This document shows, in pieces, positions 1 through 8,739 of a DNA stretch of 64,000 bases. This stretch comes from Flavihumibacter profundi (GTDB lineage: Bacteria > Bacteroidota > Bacteroidia > Chitinophagales > Chitinophagaceae): positions 310,001-374,000 of the forward strand of contig NZ_JAIQXE010000001.1 in the NCBI RefSeq assembly GCF_020076305.1, in the 5' to 3' direction. The position numbers and the translations under genes are program-made. Position 1 is the first letter of the stretch, and each line of letters opens with the position of its first letter. The notes beneath the pieces are model-generated. The model was not told where the DNA came from. It saw nothing but the letters and a program-made list of their open reading frames with translations, and ran no database searches.

Positions 1-10
1 AGCCATCTGT

Positions 11-607
11 TTAATTTTTCCTTGCTTCTAAAATAATAAATAGTTCGCTTGTTTTCCTGGCATCAATGGAGTTGTAACAAGGCTCCATTTTTTTTATGTT
101 GAAATAGGGCCTGAACAGTTTTTCATATTCATCCAAATGTCCGCCAAATGGAGGACCGCCTTCAAAATTGCGATTAAATAATACACCGGCAAGTTTGCCT
201 TTTGGCTTAAGAAGTTCGTACATTTTCTGCGCATAGGCATTCCGGAGTTTTGGATCCAGTGCGCAAAAAAAAGTCTGTTCCAGCGCCAGCTCATATTTAC
301 CAGTCAGTGTAAAGAAATCACCGGTAACAATGGTGAGGGTTCTGTTTACGAACGGGTGTAGTTTTTTTTCAAGTGCGGCGGTCGCAGCCGGTGCTATGTC
401 GATTATGGTAATCTTCTGAAACCCTTGTTGCAGCAGGTATTCAACTTCATAGCCATTTCCGCAACCAGGTACCAGGATGGAAAGGTTTTTATCGGAGACC
501 TGGTCGATATATGCCTTAAGGGGAGTTGAGGGGTAGCCGATATCCCAGCCGGTTTGATGCTGCCGGTAACGGTTATTCCAATAATTTTCATCTAGCTGGT
601 TAGTCAT
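11..607 (-). CDS. TPMT-family SAM-dependent methyltransferase
   Basis: This 198-residue protein is a predicted cytosolic class I methyltransferase of the thiopurine S-methyltransferase (TPMT) type. The N-terminal YWNNRY and GWDIGYPS segments are typical of bacterial TPMT-like proteins. The SAM-binding motif I is LVPGCGNGYE at residues 45-54, and motif II acidic residues follow in the IIDIAP stretch. The start is taken at the ATG at 605-607, because the only upstream extension uses a TTG and adds six residues not expected in the family. The natural substrate cannot be told from sequence; related enzymes act on thiols, selenium or halide compounds. The gene is divergent from the acyl-CoA dehydrogenase at 803 and its upstream partner lies outside the window. 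Confidence 0.85.
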   Translation of the reverse strand: MTNQLDENYWNNRYRQHQTGWDIGYPSTPLKAYIDQVSDKNLSILVPGCGNGYEVEYLLQQGFQKITIIDIAPAATAALEKKLHPFVNRTLTIVTGDFFTLTGKYELALEQTFFCALDPKLRNAYAQKMYELLKPKGKLAGVLFNRNFEGGPPFGGHLDEYEKLFRPYFNIKKMEPCYNSIDARKTSELFIILEARKN

Positions 608-773
608 GATTTCAATTCTTGCCAAAAGTAAAGTTCAATTATTCCAGCCATACTAACCACCTTCCAGCCAGGAAGTCAGGGCTAAAACTAAGTTCATTCT
701 GCAACAGTTGTAAATCATACCAAATTCTTTGTATATTTCTGCTAACAAGTGTTAGTAATTTGGTGATTTCGGT

Positions 774-781
774 TACTTTTG
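774..781 (+). promoter_or_regulatory. Predicted -7 box (TACTTTTG) of the acyl-CoA dehydrogenase gene
   Basis: TACTTTTG matches the Bacteroidota -7 consensus TAnnTTTG exactly. Transcription would start near 788, giving a leader of about 15 nt to the ATG at 803. No TTTG was seen at the usual upstream distance, so only half of the promoter is supported. Confidence 0.45.
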
Positions 782-802
782 CCCCACTTTAACAGCAGGA
801 TT

Positions 803-1957
803 ATGCAATTCGATTGGACTGAAGAACAAAAAATGATTCAAATGGCTGCCAGGGATTTCGCAAGGACCCAATGCCTTCCAGGCGTCATAGAGCGTGATGA
901 AAAGCAGCAATTTCCCAGGGAGCAGGTCATGCAACTTGCCGAACTTGGATTTATGGGAATGATGGTAGACCCAAAATATGGTGGGGCAGGTATGGATACA
1001 GTTAGTTATGTCCTGGCGATGGAAGAGATCAGTAAAATAGATGCCAGTGTAAGCGTTTGTATGAGTGTAAATAATAGCCTGGTTTGTTGGGGGTTGGAAG
1101 CTTATGGTAACGAAGACCAGAAAATAAAATACCTGACACCACTGGCACAGGGAAAAAAAGATGGTGAATTGTACATTGGTGCTTTCCTGCTTAGCGAGCC
1201 GGAAGCTGGCAGTGACGCTACATCACAGCATACAACTGCAGAAGACAAGGGTGAGTATTACCTGCTGAATGGTATTAAGAACTGGATCACCAACGGGTCT
1301 TCGGCATCTGTTTACCTTGTGATTGCACAAACTGATGCAAACCAGGGATCACATGGTATTAATGCATTTATTGTTGAGAAAAACTGGCCCGGCATTACAG
1401 TTGGCGCCAAGGAAAATAAAATGGGGATCCGTGGAAGCGACACACACAGTATATCCTTTACTGATGTAAAAGTGCCTAAGGAAAACCGGATCGGTGCTGA
1501 TGGATTCGGGTTTAAGTTCGCTATGAAAACACTTGCGGGAGGCCGCATAGGTATTGCAGCACAGGCCCTTGGTATCGCAAGCGGCGCATATGAACTGGCC
1601 CTTAATTATTCCAAACAACGCAAGGCTTTTGGCAGGGAAATCATGCATCACCAGGCTATACAGTTCAAATTGGCGGATATGGCCACAAAAATTGAGGCAG
1701 CCCGCTTACTGTGCCTGAAGGCTGCATGGGAGAAAGATAGCGGTCTTGATTATACCATAAGTGGTTCTATGGCCAAGGTTTTTGCTTCTGAAGCAGCAAT
1801 GTGGATTACGACAGAGGCCGTGCAGGTGCATGGCGGATATGGATTTGTAAAGGAGTATCATGTTGAGCGGCTCATGCGCGATGCAAAGATTACCCAGATT
1901 TATGAGGGTACCTCTGAAGTGCAACGCATAGTTATAAGCCGGTCTATATTAAAATAG
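803..1957 (+). CDS. Acyl-CoA dehydrogenase (short/medium-chain type)
   Basis: This 384-residue flavoprotein has the full acyl-CoA dehydrogenase layout: a helical N-terminal domain (about 1-115), a beta middle domain with GAFLLSEPEAGSD and KNWITNGS (about 120-220), and a helical C-terminal domain. The catalytic base is Glu368 in QIYEGTSEVQR, the position used by short- and medium-chain enzymes. It would oxidise an acyl-CoA to the trans-2-enoyl-CoA with FAD and pass electrons to ETF. The chain-length preference is not readable from sequence. The start is the ATG at 803; a TTG at 779 lies inside the predicted -7 box and is excluded. It stands alone and is followed by a strong terminator. Confidence 0.95.
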   Translation: MQFDWTEEQKMIQMAARDFARTQCLPGVIERDEKQQFPREQVMQLAELGFMGMMVDPKYGGAGMDTVSYVLAMEEISKIDASVSVCMSVNNSLVCWGLEAYGNEDQKIKYLTPLAQGKKDGELYIGAFLLSEPEAGSDATSQHTTAEDKGEYYLLNGIKNWITNGSSASVYLVIAQTDANQGSHGINAFIVEKNWPGITVGAKENKMGIRGSDTHSISFTDVKVPKENRIGADGFGFKFAMKTLAGGRIGIAAQALGIASGAYELALNYSKQRKAFGREIMHHQAIQFKLADMATKIEAARLLCLKAAWEKDSGLDYTISGSMAKVFASEAAMWITTEAVQVHGGYGFVKEYHVERLMRDAKITQIYEGTSEVQRIVISRSILK

Positions 1958-1981
1958 TTTTTTGTTTCGTTTGCTTGCTAT

Positions 1982-2009
1982 CGCCTCCCGCCCCGGGGGG
2001 CGTTTTTTT
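1982..2009 (+). terminator. Rho-independent terminator after acyl-CoA dehydrogenase
   Basis: An 8-bp GC-rich stem (1982-1989 with 1995-2002, one G-U pair) with a five-base loop is followed directly by seven T residues. It separates the dehydrogenase from the downstream PLP-protein gene. Confidence 0.85.
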
Positions 2010-2041
2010 GCCCGTATTAATTCTTGCATGTAGATTGCAGT

Positions 2042-2704
2042 ATGGCAATCAACCTATCAGCATACCAGGCCCTGAAAACCACATGCACGGCTTCCGCAGC
2101 AAAGCTTGTGGCTGTAAGCAAAACCAAACCCGTTGAAGATATCCTTGCTTTATATTCATTGGGGCAGCGTGATTTTGGTGAGAATTATGTACAGGAGCTG
2201 GTTGACAAACAGGCAGGCTTACCCGAAGATATACGCTGGCATTTTATTGGCCACCTCCAATCTAATAAAGTTAAATTTATTGCGCCTTTTGTACACCTTA
2301 TTCATGGAGTTGACAGCTTTAAGTTATTGCGGGAAATCAACAAACAGGGCGCTAAAGCCGACCGTGTAATTGCCTGCCTGCTGCAGGTGCATATCGCAAG
2401 GGAAGAAACCAAGTTCGGTTTTGATGAAGCTGAACTGGCCGACTGCCTGTCTATAGTACAAAAAGAGCCTGACCAGTTTACATATGTTAAGGTTGCAGGC
2501 CTTATGGGTATGGCCTCTTTCAGTGATGATTCCGGCCTGGTCCGGCAGGAATTCCGTCAATTGAAGCAATTGTTCGATAAATCGGGATTTCACCGGGAAA
2601 TACATACTTTATCAATGGGCATGAGCGGAGATTATCCTATTGCCCTGGAAGAAGGCAGTAACCTTATTCGAATTGGTAGCCTGCTTTTCGGAGCCAGGTC
2701 CTGA
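2042..2704 (+). CDS. YggS/PLPBP-family pyridoxal phosphate homeostasis protein
   Basis: This 220-residue protein belongs to the YggS/PROSC (PLPBP) family, single-domain alanine-racemase-like barrels that bind pyridoxal 5'-phosphate and help control its free level without a known catalytic activity. The PLP lysine is Lys27 in LVAVSKTKP. Other family signatures are GENYVQEL, WHFIGHLQSNK, and the C-terminal LSMGMSGDYPIAL and IRIGSLLFG stretches. The ATG at 2042 fits the family N-terminus better than a TTG 18 nt upstream. It lies between a terminator and glnS, 75 nt before glnS, and may be co-transcribed with it. Confidence 0.93.
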   Translation: MAINLSAYQALKTTCTASAAKLVAVSKTKPVEDILALYSLGQRDFGENYVQELVDKQAGLPEDIRWHFIGHLQSNKVKFIAPFVHLIHGVDSFKLLREINKQGAKADRVIACLLQVHIAREETKFGFDEAELADCLSIVQKEPDQFTYVKVAGLMGMASFSDDSGLVRQEFRQLKQLFDKSGFHREIHTLSMGMSGDYPIALEEGSNLIRIGSLLFGARS

Positions 2705-2779
2705 AAAAAGGGAGAATAAGGTGTGGGGCGAAAGTTTTTGAAAAGGGTGTAAATTCGCCCACTCAAAGGAGCAATTTGT

Positions 2780-4459
2780 ATGCACGAACTAAAGAAGGAA
2801 GAAGAAAAGAACCTGAATTTTATTGAAGAGATTATTGAAGCTGACCTGGCAGCAGGTAAATACCAGCAGATTATTACCCGTTTTCCGCCGGAACCTAATG
2901 GATACCTGCATATAGGGCATGCTTCCAGTATTTGCCTGAATTTCGGACTTACAAAAAAATACCCAGGATATACCAACCTGCGGTTTGATGATACTAACCC
3001 GGTTACAGAAGAAACTGAATTTGTTGACAGCATTAAGGAAGATATCAAATGGCTTGGCTTCAACTGGAAGAATGAATTGTATGCTTCTGATTATTTCGGG
3101 AAATTATATGAGTTCGCCATTACCCTTATTAAAAAAGAATTGGCTTATGTTGATGATTCCAGTTCCGAAGCTATTGCAGCGCTAAAAGGGACACCAACTG
3201 AACCTGGAACCAATAGTCCTTTCCGCAACCGCAGTGTGAACGAAAACCTCGATCTGTTTGCAAGGATGAAACAGGGTGAGTTTCCCGATGGCAGCCGCAC
3301 CTTACGGGCAAAAATCGATATGGCGCATCCCAATATGATTATGCGTGATCCTATATTGTACCGTATTAAACATGCGCACCACCACCGAACAGGTAATGCC
3401 TGGTGCATTTACCCGATGTACGATTTCGCACATGGACAAAGTGATTCTATTGAAGAGGTCACGCATTCATTGTGTACGATGGAGTTTATACCTCACCGTG
3501 AGTTATACGACTGGATAATCGAAAAACTGGAAATTTATCCATCCCGGCAATATGAGTTTGCACGCCGCAACCTGAACTATACGGTGACTAGTAAACGTAA
3601 ATTGCTGCAATTGGTCAATGATAATCATGTAACAGGATGGGATGATCCGCGGATGCCTACTATTAGCGGTTTGCGTCGCAGGGGATATACTCCTGAAAGC
3701 ATCCGTGATTTCTGTGATCGTATTGGCATAGCCAAACGTGAGAACATGATTGATGTGTCCTTGCTGGAATTCTGTATCCGCGAACACCTGAATAATATTG
3801 CACACCGCCGTATGGTGGTTTTTGATCCCCTGAAAATTGTGATCACGAATTACCCTGAAGGGCAGGTGGAAATGTTGACTAGTGAAGACAATCCGGAAGC
3901 TGAAACTGTCACTTACCGGGAATTGCCTTTCAGTCGCGAGATATTTATTGAAGCGGACGATTTTATGGAAGTTGCACCAAAGAAATATTTCAGGCTGGCA
4001 CCTGGGCAAATGGTTCGGTTGAAAAGCGCATACATCATAAAATGTGATGAAGTGATTAAGGATGCGGCTGGTAAAATTGCTGCCCTCCATTGCAGTTATA
4101 TTCCTGAAAGTCGCAGTGGTTCAGATACCTCAGGCATTAATGTGAAAGGAACATTGCATTGGGTTAGCGTTGCACATGCAGTAAGTGCTGAACTCCGTTT
4201 ATATGACCGTCTTTTTAAAGTGGAAGATCCATCCAGTGAAGAAGGCGATTTTAAAGATTATATTAATCCAGATTCCCTGCAGGTAATTGGACGTGTTTAC
4301 GCAGAACCGTCCCTCCTGCAATCCGGCTTTAATGACCGTTACCAATTCCTGCGCAAAGGATATTTCTGCCTTGATAGGGATAGCACTGCGAATCAGCTCG
4401 TCTTTAACAGGACAGTAACCCTGAAAGATACCTGGGCGAAAGAACAGAAAAAGGGCTAG
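2780..4459 (+). CDS. glnS: Glutaminyl-tRNA synthetase
   Basis: This 559-residue class I aminoacyl-tRNA synthetase charges tRNA-Gln with glutamine in the cytosol. The N-terminal catalytic part carries PPEPNGYLHIGHASS with HIGH at 44-47, and the second ATP-binding signature is TSKRK near residues 270-274. The GlnRS-specific FDDTNP and two C-terminal beta-barrel anticodon-binding domains are present, and the length is that of bacterial GlnRS. An AAAGGAG sequence at 2765-2771, 8 nt before the ATG, resembles a Shine-Dalgarno site, which is uncommon in this phylum. A bacterium with GlnRS need not make Gln-tRNA through the amidotransferase route. Confidence 0.97.
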   Translation: MHELKKEEEKNLNFIEEIIEADLAAGKYQQIITRFPPEPNGYLHIGHASSICLNFGLTKKYPGYTNLRFDDTNPVTEETEFVDSIKEDIKWLGFNWKNELYASDYFGKLYEFAITLIKKELAYVDDSSSEAIAALKGTPTEPGTNSPFRNRSVNENLDLFARMKQGEFPDGSRTLRAKIDMAHPNMIMRDPILYRIKHAHHHRTGNAWCIYPMYDFAHGQSDSIEEVTHSLCTMEFIPHRELYDWIIEKLEIYPSRQYEFARRNLNYTVTSKRKLLQLVNDNHVTGWDDPRMPTISGLRRRGYTPESIRDFCDRIGIAKRENMIDVSLLEFCIREHLNNIAHRRMVVFDPLKIVITNYPEGQVEMLTSEDNPEAETVTYRELPFSREIFIEADDFMEVAPKKYFRLAPGQMVRLKSAYIIKCDEVIKDAAGKIAALHCSYIPESRSGSDTSGINVKGTLHWVSVAHAVSAELRLYDRLFKVEDPSSEEGDFKDYINPDSLQVIGRVYAEPSLLQSGFNDRYQFLRKGYFCLDRDSTANQLVFNRTVTLKDTWAKEQKKG

Positions 4460-4531
4460 TATTTTATTAGCCTGCTGGCAGGTTACTGTTATTTATTGTA
4501 CTACCGGGAACTGGCTTATGCGTAAAGTTGT

Positions 4532-4727
4532 TCAGCCATATGGAATTAATGTGATTTCTACTTCCGGCTGATTTTTCAGGTATTCGATATGGCTGTATGT
4601 CAATGAACCTGTTTACCAAACATCTCCATTACCACCCGGCCATCCCCTTTTTCATGGATTGTATAATTTCCAGAATCCATTCTTTTTCTTTGATGGCAGC
4701 AATAGGAAGTACGTGATATGACTTATG
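4532..4727 (-). pseudogene. Possible decayed coding remnant, unidentified
   Basis: The 363-bp gap between glnS and the next gene has no intact gene. On the minus strand, three stretches read as plausible protein in successive frames: HKSYHVLPIAAIKEKEWILE and onward (from 4727), then GRVVMEMFGKQVH, then TYSHIEYLKNQPEVEITLIP ending at a stop near 4532. Two frameshifts would join them. No start codon is visible. The composition looks coding rather than random, but I do not recognise the family, so this is only a suspicion of a broken gene. The rest of the gap (4728-4822) shows nothing clear. Confidence 0.3.
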
Positions 4728-4822
4728 TTTAAGGGGTAAACAATTTGTCCGATAAGTGTGATCAGGGGAAAATCTCACCTTTTATTAAATGTCAGGTTAA
4801 TTTTAACGATACATTTTTTATT

Positions 4823-7624
4823 ATGAACAAATTATTTTTTCTGTTTATTGGTTGCATGTTAATTCGTTACCAGGCAACTGCACAATCAGAACTTACGGGA
4901 CTGGGGTTTACCGGTGATTCACTTTCTATTACGCAAATTTTAGCCGGAGGTCATACTGAAACCCTGCCAGCGGCCTTGCCGCTTGTAAGTTTCGTTGCTA
5001 ACAGCAGGCAATATGTGGCCGGCGGAAATAACTCCAACAGTGGTATCCTGGTTCAATGGATGAAATTAGACCGGCAGGCACAAGGATTAAAAGGGGTCAT
5101 ACTGTTTAGGAATATTACTTCAGATACGGTTAAACTGGAAAATATTGTACCCTTCGGAATTTCAACAGACCATGTGTATATCACCGGAAAAGGGGATCAT
5201 GAACTGAGCCGCACCCATCTCTTCCTCCCGGGAAAACAGCCGGTTAATGTTATTGTACCTGATAATGCCTGGGATATGGGCTATTGTTCCTTCTCATTTG
5301 CTAAGGATATGAATTTAGTGAGCCTGGTTCGTCGCAACCGCGCAAGTATTGAGAAAGGTAGCCGCACAAGATTCGAGACAATTCTGTATCCTGGCGGATC
5401 TGTGAAATATGATTTTTATGCAGAAACGGCAACTGGTAACTGGCAGGATGCACTGACCCACATTTTCCAGGGCAGGATGCTATATGATGTGACCAATTTT
5501 GACAATTCATTATTTGAACGAAAAGACCTTCAATGGATCCGTCATTCTTATGTGATGCATCTTATGATGACATGGGATAAGTTTTTTTATGATACAAAAA
5601 CCGGTAAATTCAACCTGCTTGATTTTGTTGAACGCGGTAAGAAATTATATGGTGGGGATGATATTATAAGTATCTGGCCAACCTGGCCAACACTCGGTCT
5701 TGACCAGCGCAACCAGTTTGACCTGTTCCGGGACCTGCCCGGTGGTACCAGGCAAATTCATCATCTCTCTGACGAGTTACATCACAGAAAGGTAAAATTA
5801 TTTGTGTGCTATAATCCCTGGGATGAAAGTACCAGGAATGAAAACCACTTTAGCGGCATCTCAGACCTGATTGCAGAAACGGCGGCTGATGGGGTAGTGT
5901 TGGATACCAAAGGGGAGTCCAGTAAAGAATTGCAGCATGCTGCCGATAAAGTACGAAATGGGGTGATTATGTACAGCGAAGGGATGGCGGTGCCAAAAGA
6001 TATGTCAGGGATTCCTTCGGGTCGGGTTCATAATGCATTGTATTACCCGCCAATGCTTAATCTCAATAAACTCATCAAACCGGAATTTGCTATTTATCGT
6101 GTTGCTGAATTGTATAAAGAACGCATCCAGCGCGAATTTGCCACTTCTTTCTTCAATGGATATGGCACAGAACTAAATATCATGGCCCCAGGCCAGCCAG
6201 ATTGGGTAGAAGAACAATATGCATTCCTGGGAAAGACAACAAGGATACTGCGTGAGAATACTTATAATTTCACCGGCAAGGACTGGATACCACTTATTTC
6301 AACCACCGCGGAAAATATTTGGGTGAATAAATGGCCTTTAAAAGATAAAACGATCTATACCATTTACAGCGTTAATCCTGAAGGATATAATGGTTACCTT
6401 TTTGAGGTGGAGCCTGCAAGCAATTATCATTTTGTTGATATTTGGCACCATCGCCTGCTTACCCCCAAAAAAGAGAGTGACAAATGGCTGATTGAGGCAA
6501 CAACCAATCCATTTAATAAAGTTTTCCTGGGTACAAATAATGAAGGTGAAGTTGACTGTATTGCCAAATTACCTGAATTGATAAAGGCAGGCAGGAACGG
6601 AGACCTGCTAACTGTTAATACAGAGCGTCAGGGTGATGAGGTCCGCATCTGGCCTGGTGTTCCTGCATATTCAAAAAAACCTCTTTTATTGAAACCAGGT
6701 AAAAATGAGGTAATGCTAAATGAGCATTTCGGCCGTTTTGAAGGTGATTTCATTATTCAGTTACTGAATGATGGTATCCTGCTTGATGAAACTGTTTTAT
6801 CTGTAAAACCCGGTGAGGCACGCAGGACATCCCTGGTCAAAAAAACGCCAACGGCGCTGAATCCACCTTCGGGAATGGTTAAAATCCCGGCTGGAAATTT
6901 CACTTTCAAAGCAACCCATGGCGATGAATTCATTCCTTATCCGCAACAGGATATCGATAGTAGTTTTAATATGCCCGGTTTCTATATGGACCAATACCCT
7001 GTGACCAATTCCATGTATAAGAAATTCCTCGATGCAACCGGGTATAAACCATCAGATACTGCGAACTATTTAAAACACTGGAAGAAAAACAGGATTAAAT
7101 CGGGAGAGGAAAATTTCCCGGTTGTATACATTAGTTATGAGGATGCAAAGGCTTATGCCAAATGGGCCGGGAAGCGCCTGCCAACTGAAATTGAATGGCA
7201 ATATGCCGCCCAGACTCCCGGAGCTAACGAATGGCCATGGAAACAGGAATTACCTGTGAAGCGGAAGATTGAATATGTTACCAATACTTTATCAACTTCT
7301 GCACTGGAAGGGATTGACTCATCCCTTTGCAACCTGGGAGATGGCAAATTGTATCCCGTTGGTAAGTATAAAAAAGGGGTGAATCCCTATGGATTATACG
7401 ATCTTACCGGGTGCGTATGGCAACTGACGAATGATGAATATATGAGCGGAAGTTTTCGGTATATAATCATGAAAGGTGGAAGTTATTTTAAGCCATCCAG
7501 CAGTTGGTGGTATGTACAGGGCGGACCGCGTGAACTGCATTACCGGCAACATTTATTGCGTATGTCGCAGGGATTTGAACGGAATGCCACAGTAGGTTTC
7601 CGTTGTGTTAAGGATGCGCAATAA
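4823..7624 (+). CDS. Secreted glycosidase-like barrel fused to a C-terminal FGE/SUMF1-like domain
   Basis: This 933-residue protein starts with a signal peptide (MNKLFFLFIGCMLIRYQATA). The ATG at 4823 is chosen because the signal peptide begins there. Residues about 150-560 look like a TIM-barrel sugar hydrolase of the alpha-galactosidase-like kind, with IISIWPTWPTLG, KLFVCYNPWDES and ADGVVLDTKGE, the last resembling an active-site strand. Residues about 684-933 form a formylglycine-generating-enzyme (FGE-sulfatase/SUMF1) domain: GMVKIPAGNF, GFYMDQYPVTNSMYKKF, AKWAGKRLPTEIEWQYAA, YGLYDLTGCVWQ, and GFRC near the end. At the positions of the catalytic FGE cysteines (human Cys336 and Cys341) it has His906 and Leu911, so oxidase activity is unlikely. 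The domain may act in ligand binding or scaffolding. It runs tail to tail with the cytochrome gene (6-nt gap). Confidence 0.75.
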   Translation: MNKLFFLFIGCMLIRYQATAQSELTGLGFTGDSLSITQILAGGHTETLPAALPLVSFVANSRQYVAGGNNSNSGILVQWMKLDRQAQGLKGVILFRNITSDTVKLENIVPFGISTDHVYITGKGDHELSRTHLFLPGKQPVNVIVPDNAWDMGYCSFSFAKDMNLVSLVRRNRASIEKGSRTRFETILYPGGSVKYDFYAETATGNWQDALTHIFQGRMLYDVTNFDNSLFERKDLQWIRHSYVMHLMMTWDKFFYDTKTGKFNLLDFVERGKKLYGGDDIISIWPTWPTLGLDQRNQFDLFRDLPGGTRQIHHLSDELHHRKVKLFVCYNPWDESTRNENHFSGISDLIAETAADGVVLDTKGESSKELQHAADKVRNGVIMYSEGMAVPKDMSGIPSGRVHNALYYPPMLNLNKLIKPEFAIYRVAELYKERIQREFATSFFNGYGTELNIMAPGQPDWVEEQYAFLGKTTRILRENTYNFTGKDWIPLISTTAENIWVNKWPLKDKTIYTIYSVNPEGYNGYLFEVEPASNYHFVDIWHHRLLTPKKESDKWLIEATTNPFNKVFLGTNNEGEVDCIAKLPELIKAGRNGDLLTVNTERQGDEVRIWPGVPAYSKKPLLLKPGKNEVMLNEHFGRFEGDFIIQLLNDGILLDETVLSVKPGEARRTSLVKKTPTALNPPSGMVKIPAGNFTFKATHGDEFIPYPQQDIDSSFNMPGFYMDQYPVTNSMYKKFLDATGYKPSDTANYLKHWKKNRIKSGEENFPVVYISYEDAKAYAKWAGKRLPTEIEWQYAAQTPGANEWPWKQELPVKRKIEYVTNTLSTSALEGIDSSLCNLGDGKLYPVGKYKKGVNPYGLYDLTGCVWQLTNDEYMSGSFRYIIMKGGSYFKPSSSWWYVQGGPRELHYRQHLLRMSQGFERNATVGFRCVKDAQ

Positions 7625-7630
7625 TCAGGA

Positions 7631-8725
7631 TTAATTTCTGCTTTTTTTAAATTGCCCATTCATTGCATTTATCCATTTCACCACGAGGTCTACACCTTCG
7701 TGGTGAATCAATGTACGGGCCAGTTCAGGCATTGCCGTACCTGGTTCAACACTGTTCATTCGATAGGCAAGGATAGAGGCTTTTGCATTCCCCGGAACAA
7801 TATCGAAATTCATTCCGCCTGCGCCGCCCCCTGCTGACACAGGTGATTTCATGATGCCCAGGAAATTAGGGTCGTGTTGTTCATATTCGAGGAATAAGCC
7901 GGTATTATAGGCATCCCCGCCTTTTGTATGGCAGTGCGCGCAATTCACATCTAGATAGGCTCTGGCCCGTTGGTCGAGTGAATAATGTACACTGTCGCGG
8001 AAATCGGGCATGCGGGTTACTTTGTCTAAAGCTGGTAATCCGATCAATTGTCCTGCTGCCGCCCATGTGGCCAATTGGTTAATGTTTTCACCCGCCCTCG
8101 TGAAATTCAGGTTCCTCGCTTTCGGGCCAATAGGCGTTAACTTACTGTTGTTAACATGGCAGGATTTGCAATCGTTGGTATTTGGCACCTGGTAATTCGT
8201 GGCAACCAATTGCCCCTTTGTATCCAGTAATTCAATCGGGATTTTTTTACCGATAATAAATCTTTCGGCATCTGTTTGCTCCTGGTTCCACAAATAGGCC
8301 ATTACTTTCCAGGTCTTGTCGCCAGGATCCTTCACCAGCAACCTGGTTTCAAGCATCACTTTTTCCTTATTCTTATTCAGGTAAGCAAAGTTTTTTATGA
8401 TGATTGTGGAATCAGGAAAATCCAGTAAACCATCAGATATGAATTTCATGCTTTGTCCCTTTGGCAAATATATAAACCGGTCCTTCACAGAATAATCAGA
8501 GAAAAGGGGAGTGGCCAGTTCGTAGTTGATAAGCCCGGCTGCAGGTTTTAATTCTTTTATCCGGCCTGTAAAAAAACCGTAGTCTGATAGTTTTTCTTTG
8601 AACTGGAACTCTTTGCTAACGCTTGTTTCGGGCTGCTTAACGCCATTTTTACAACTTTGCAACTGCATAACAGCAATTGCGCAGGAAACGGTTAACCCAA
8701 TTACACAAATGATACTCTTTCTCAT
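7631..8725 (-). CDS. Diheme c-type cytochrome lipoprotein (SO2930/HNE_0200-type)
   Basis: This 364-residue exported protein has a lipoprotein-like signal ending at MQLQSC and two CxxCH heme sites, CKSCH near residue 185 and CAHCH near residue 262. The flanking text (TPIGPKARNLN, DVNCAHCHTKGG) matches the SO2930/HNE_0200 (TIGR03806) family of putative diheme cytochromes. Members of that family are known to be encoded next to a beta-helix protein, which is exactly the neighbour here. The second half has the loose fold of a cytochrome c domain ending in VDLVVKWINAMNG. It would transfer electrons in the periplasm or at the outer membrane; the partner is unknown. It is the last gene of the operon, 14 nt after the beta-helix gene. 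Confidence 0.85.
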   Translation of the reverse strand: MRKSIICVIGLTVSCAIAVMQLQSCKNGVKQPETSVSKEFQFKEKLSDYGFFTGRIKELKPAAGLINYELATPLFSDYSVKDRFIYLPKGQSMKFISDGLLDFPDSTIIIKNFAYLNKNKEKVMLETRLLVKDPGDKTWKVMAYLWNQEQTDAERFIIGKKIPIELLDTKGQLVATNYQVPNTNDCKSCHVNNSKLTPIGPKARNLNFTRAGENINQLATWAAAGQLIGLPALDKVTRMPDFRDSVHYSLDQRARAYLDVNCAHCHTKGGDAYNTGLFLEYEQHDPNFLGIMKSPVSAGGGAGGMNFDIVPGNAKASILAYRMNSVEPGTAMPELARTLIHHEGVDLVVKWINAMNGQFKKSRN

Positions 8726-8739
8726 GGTTAATTAAACAC

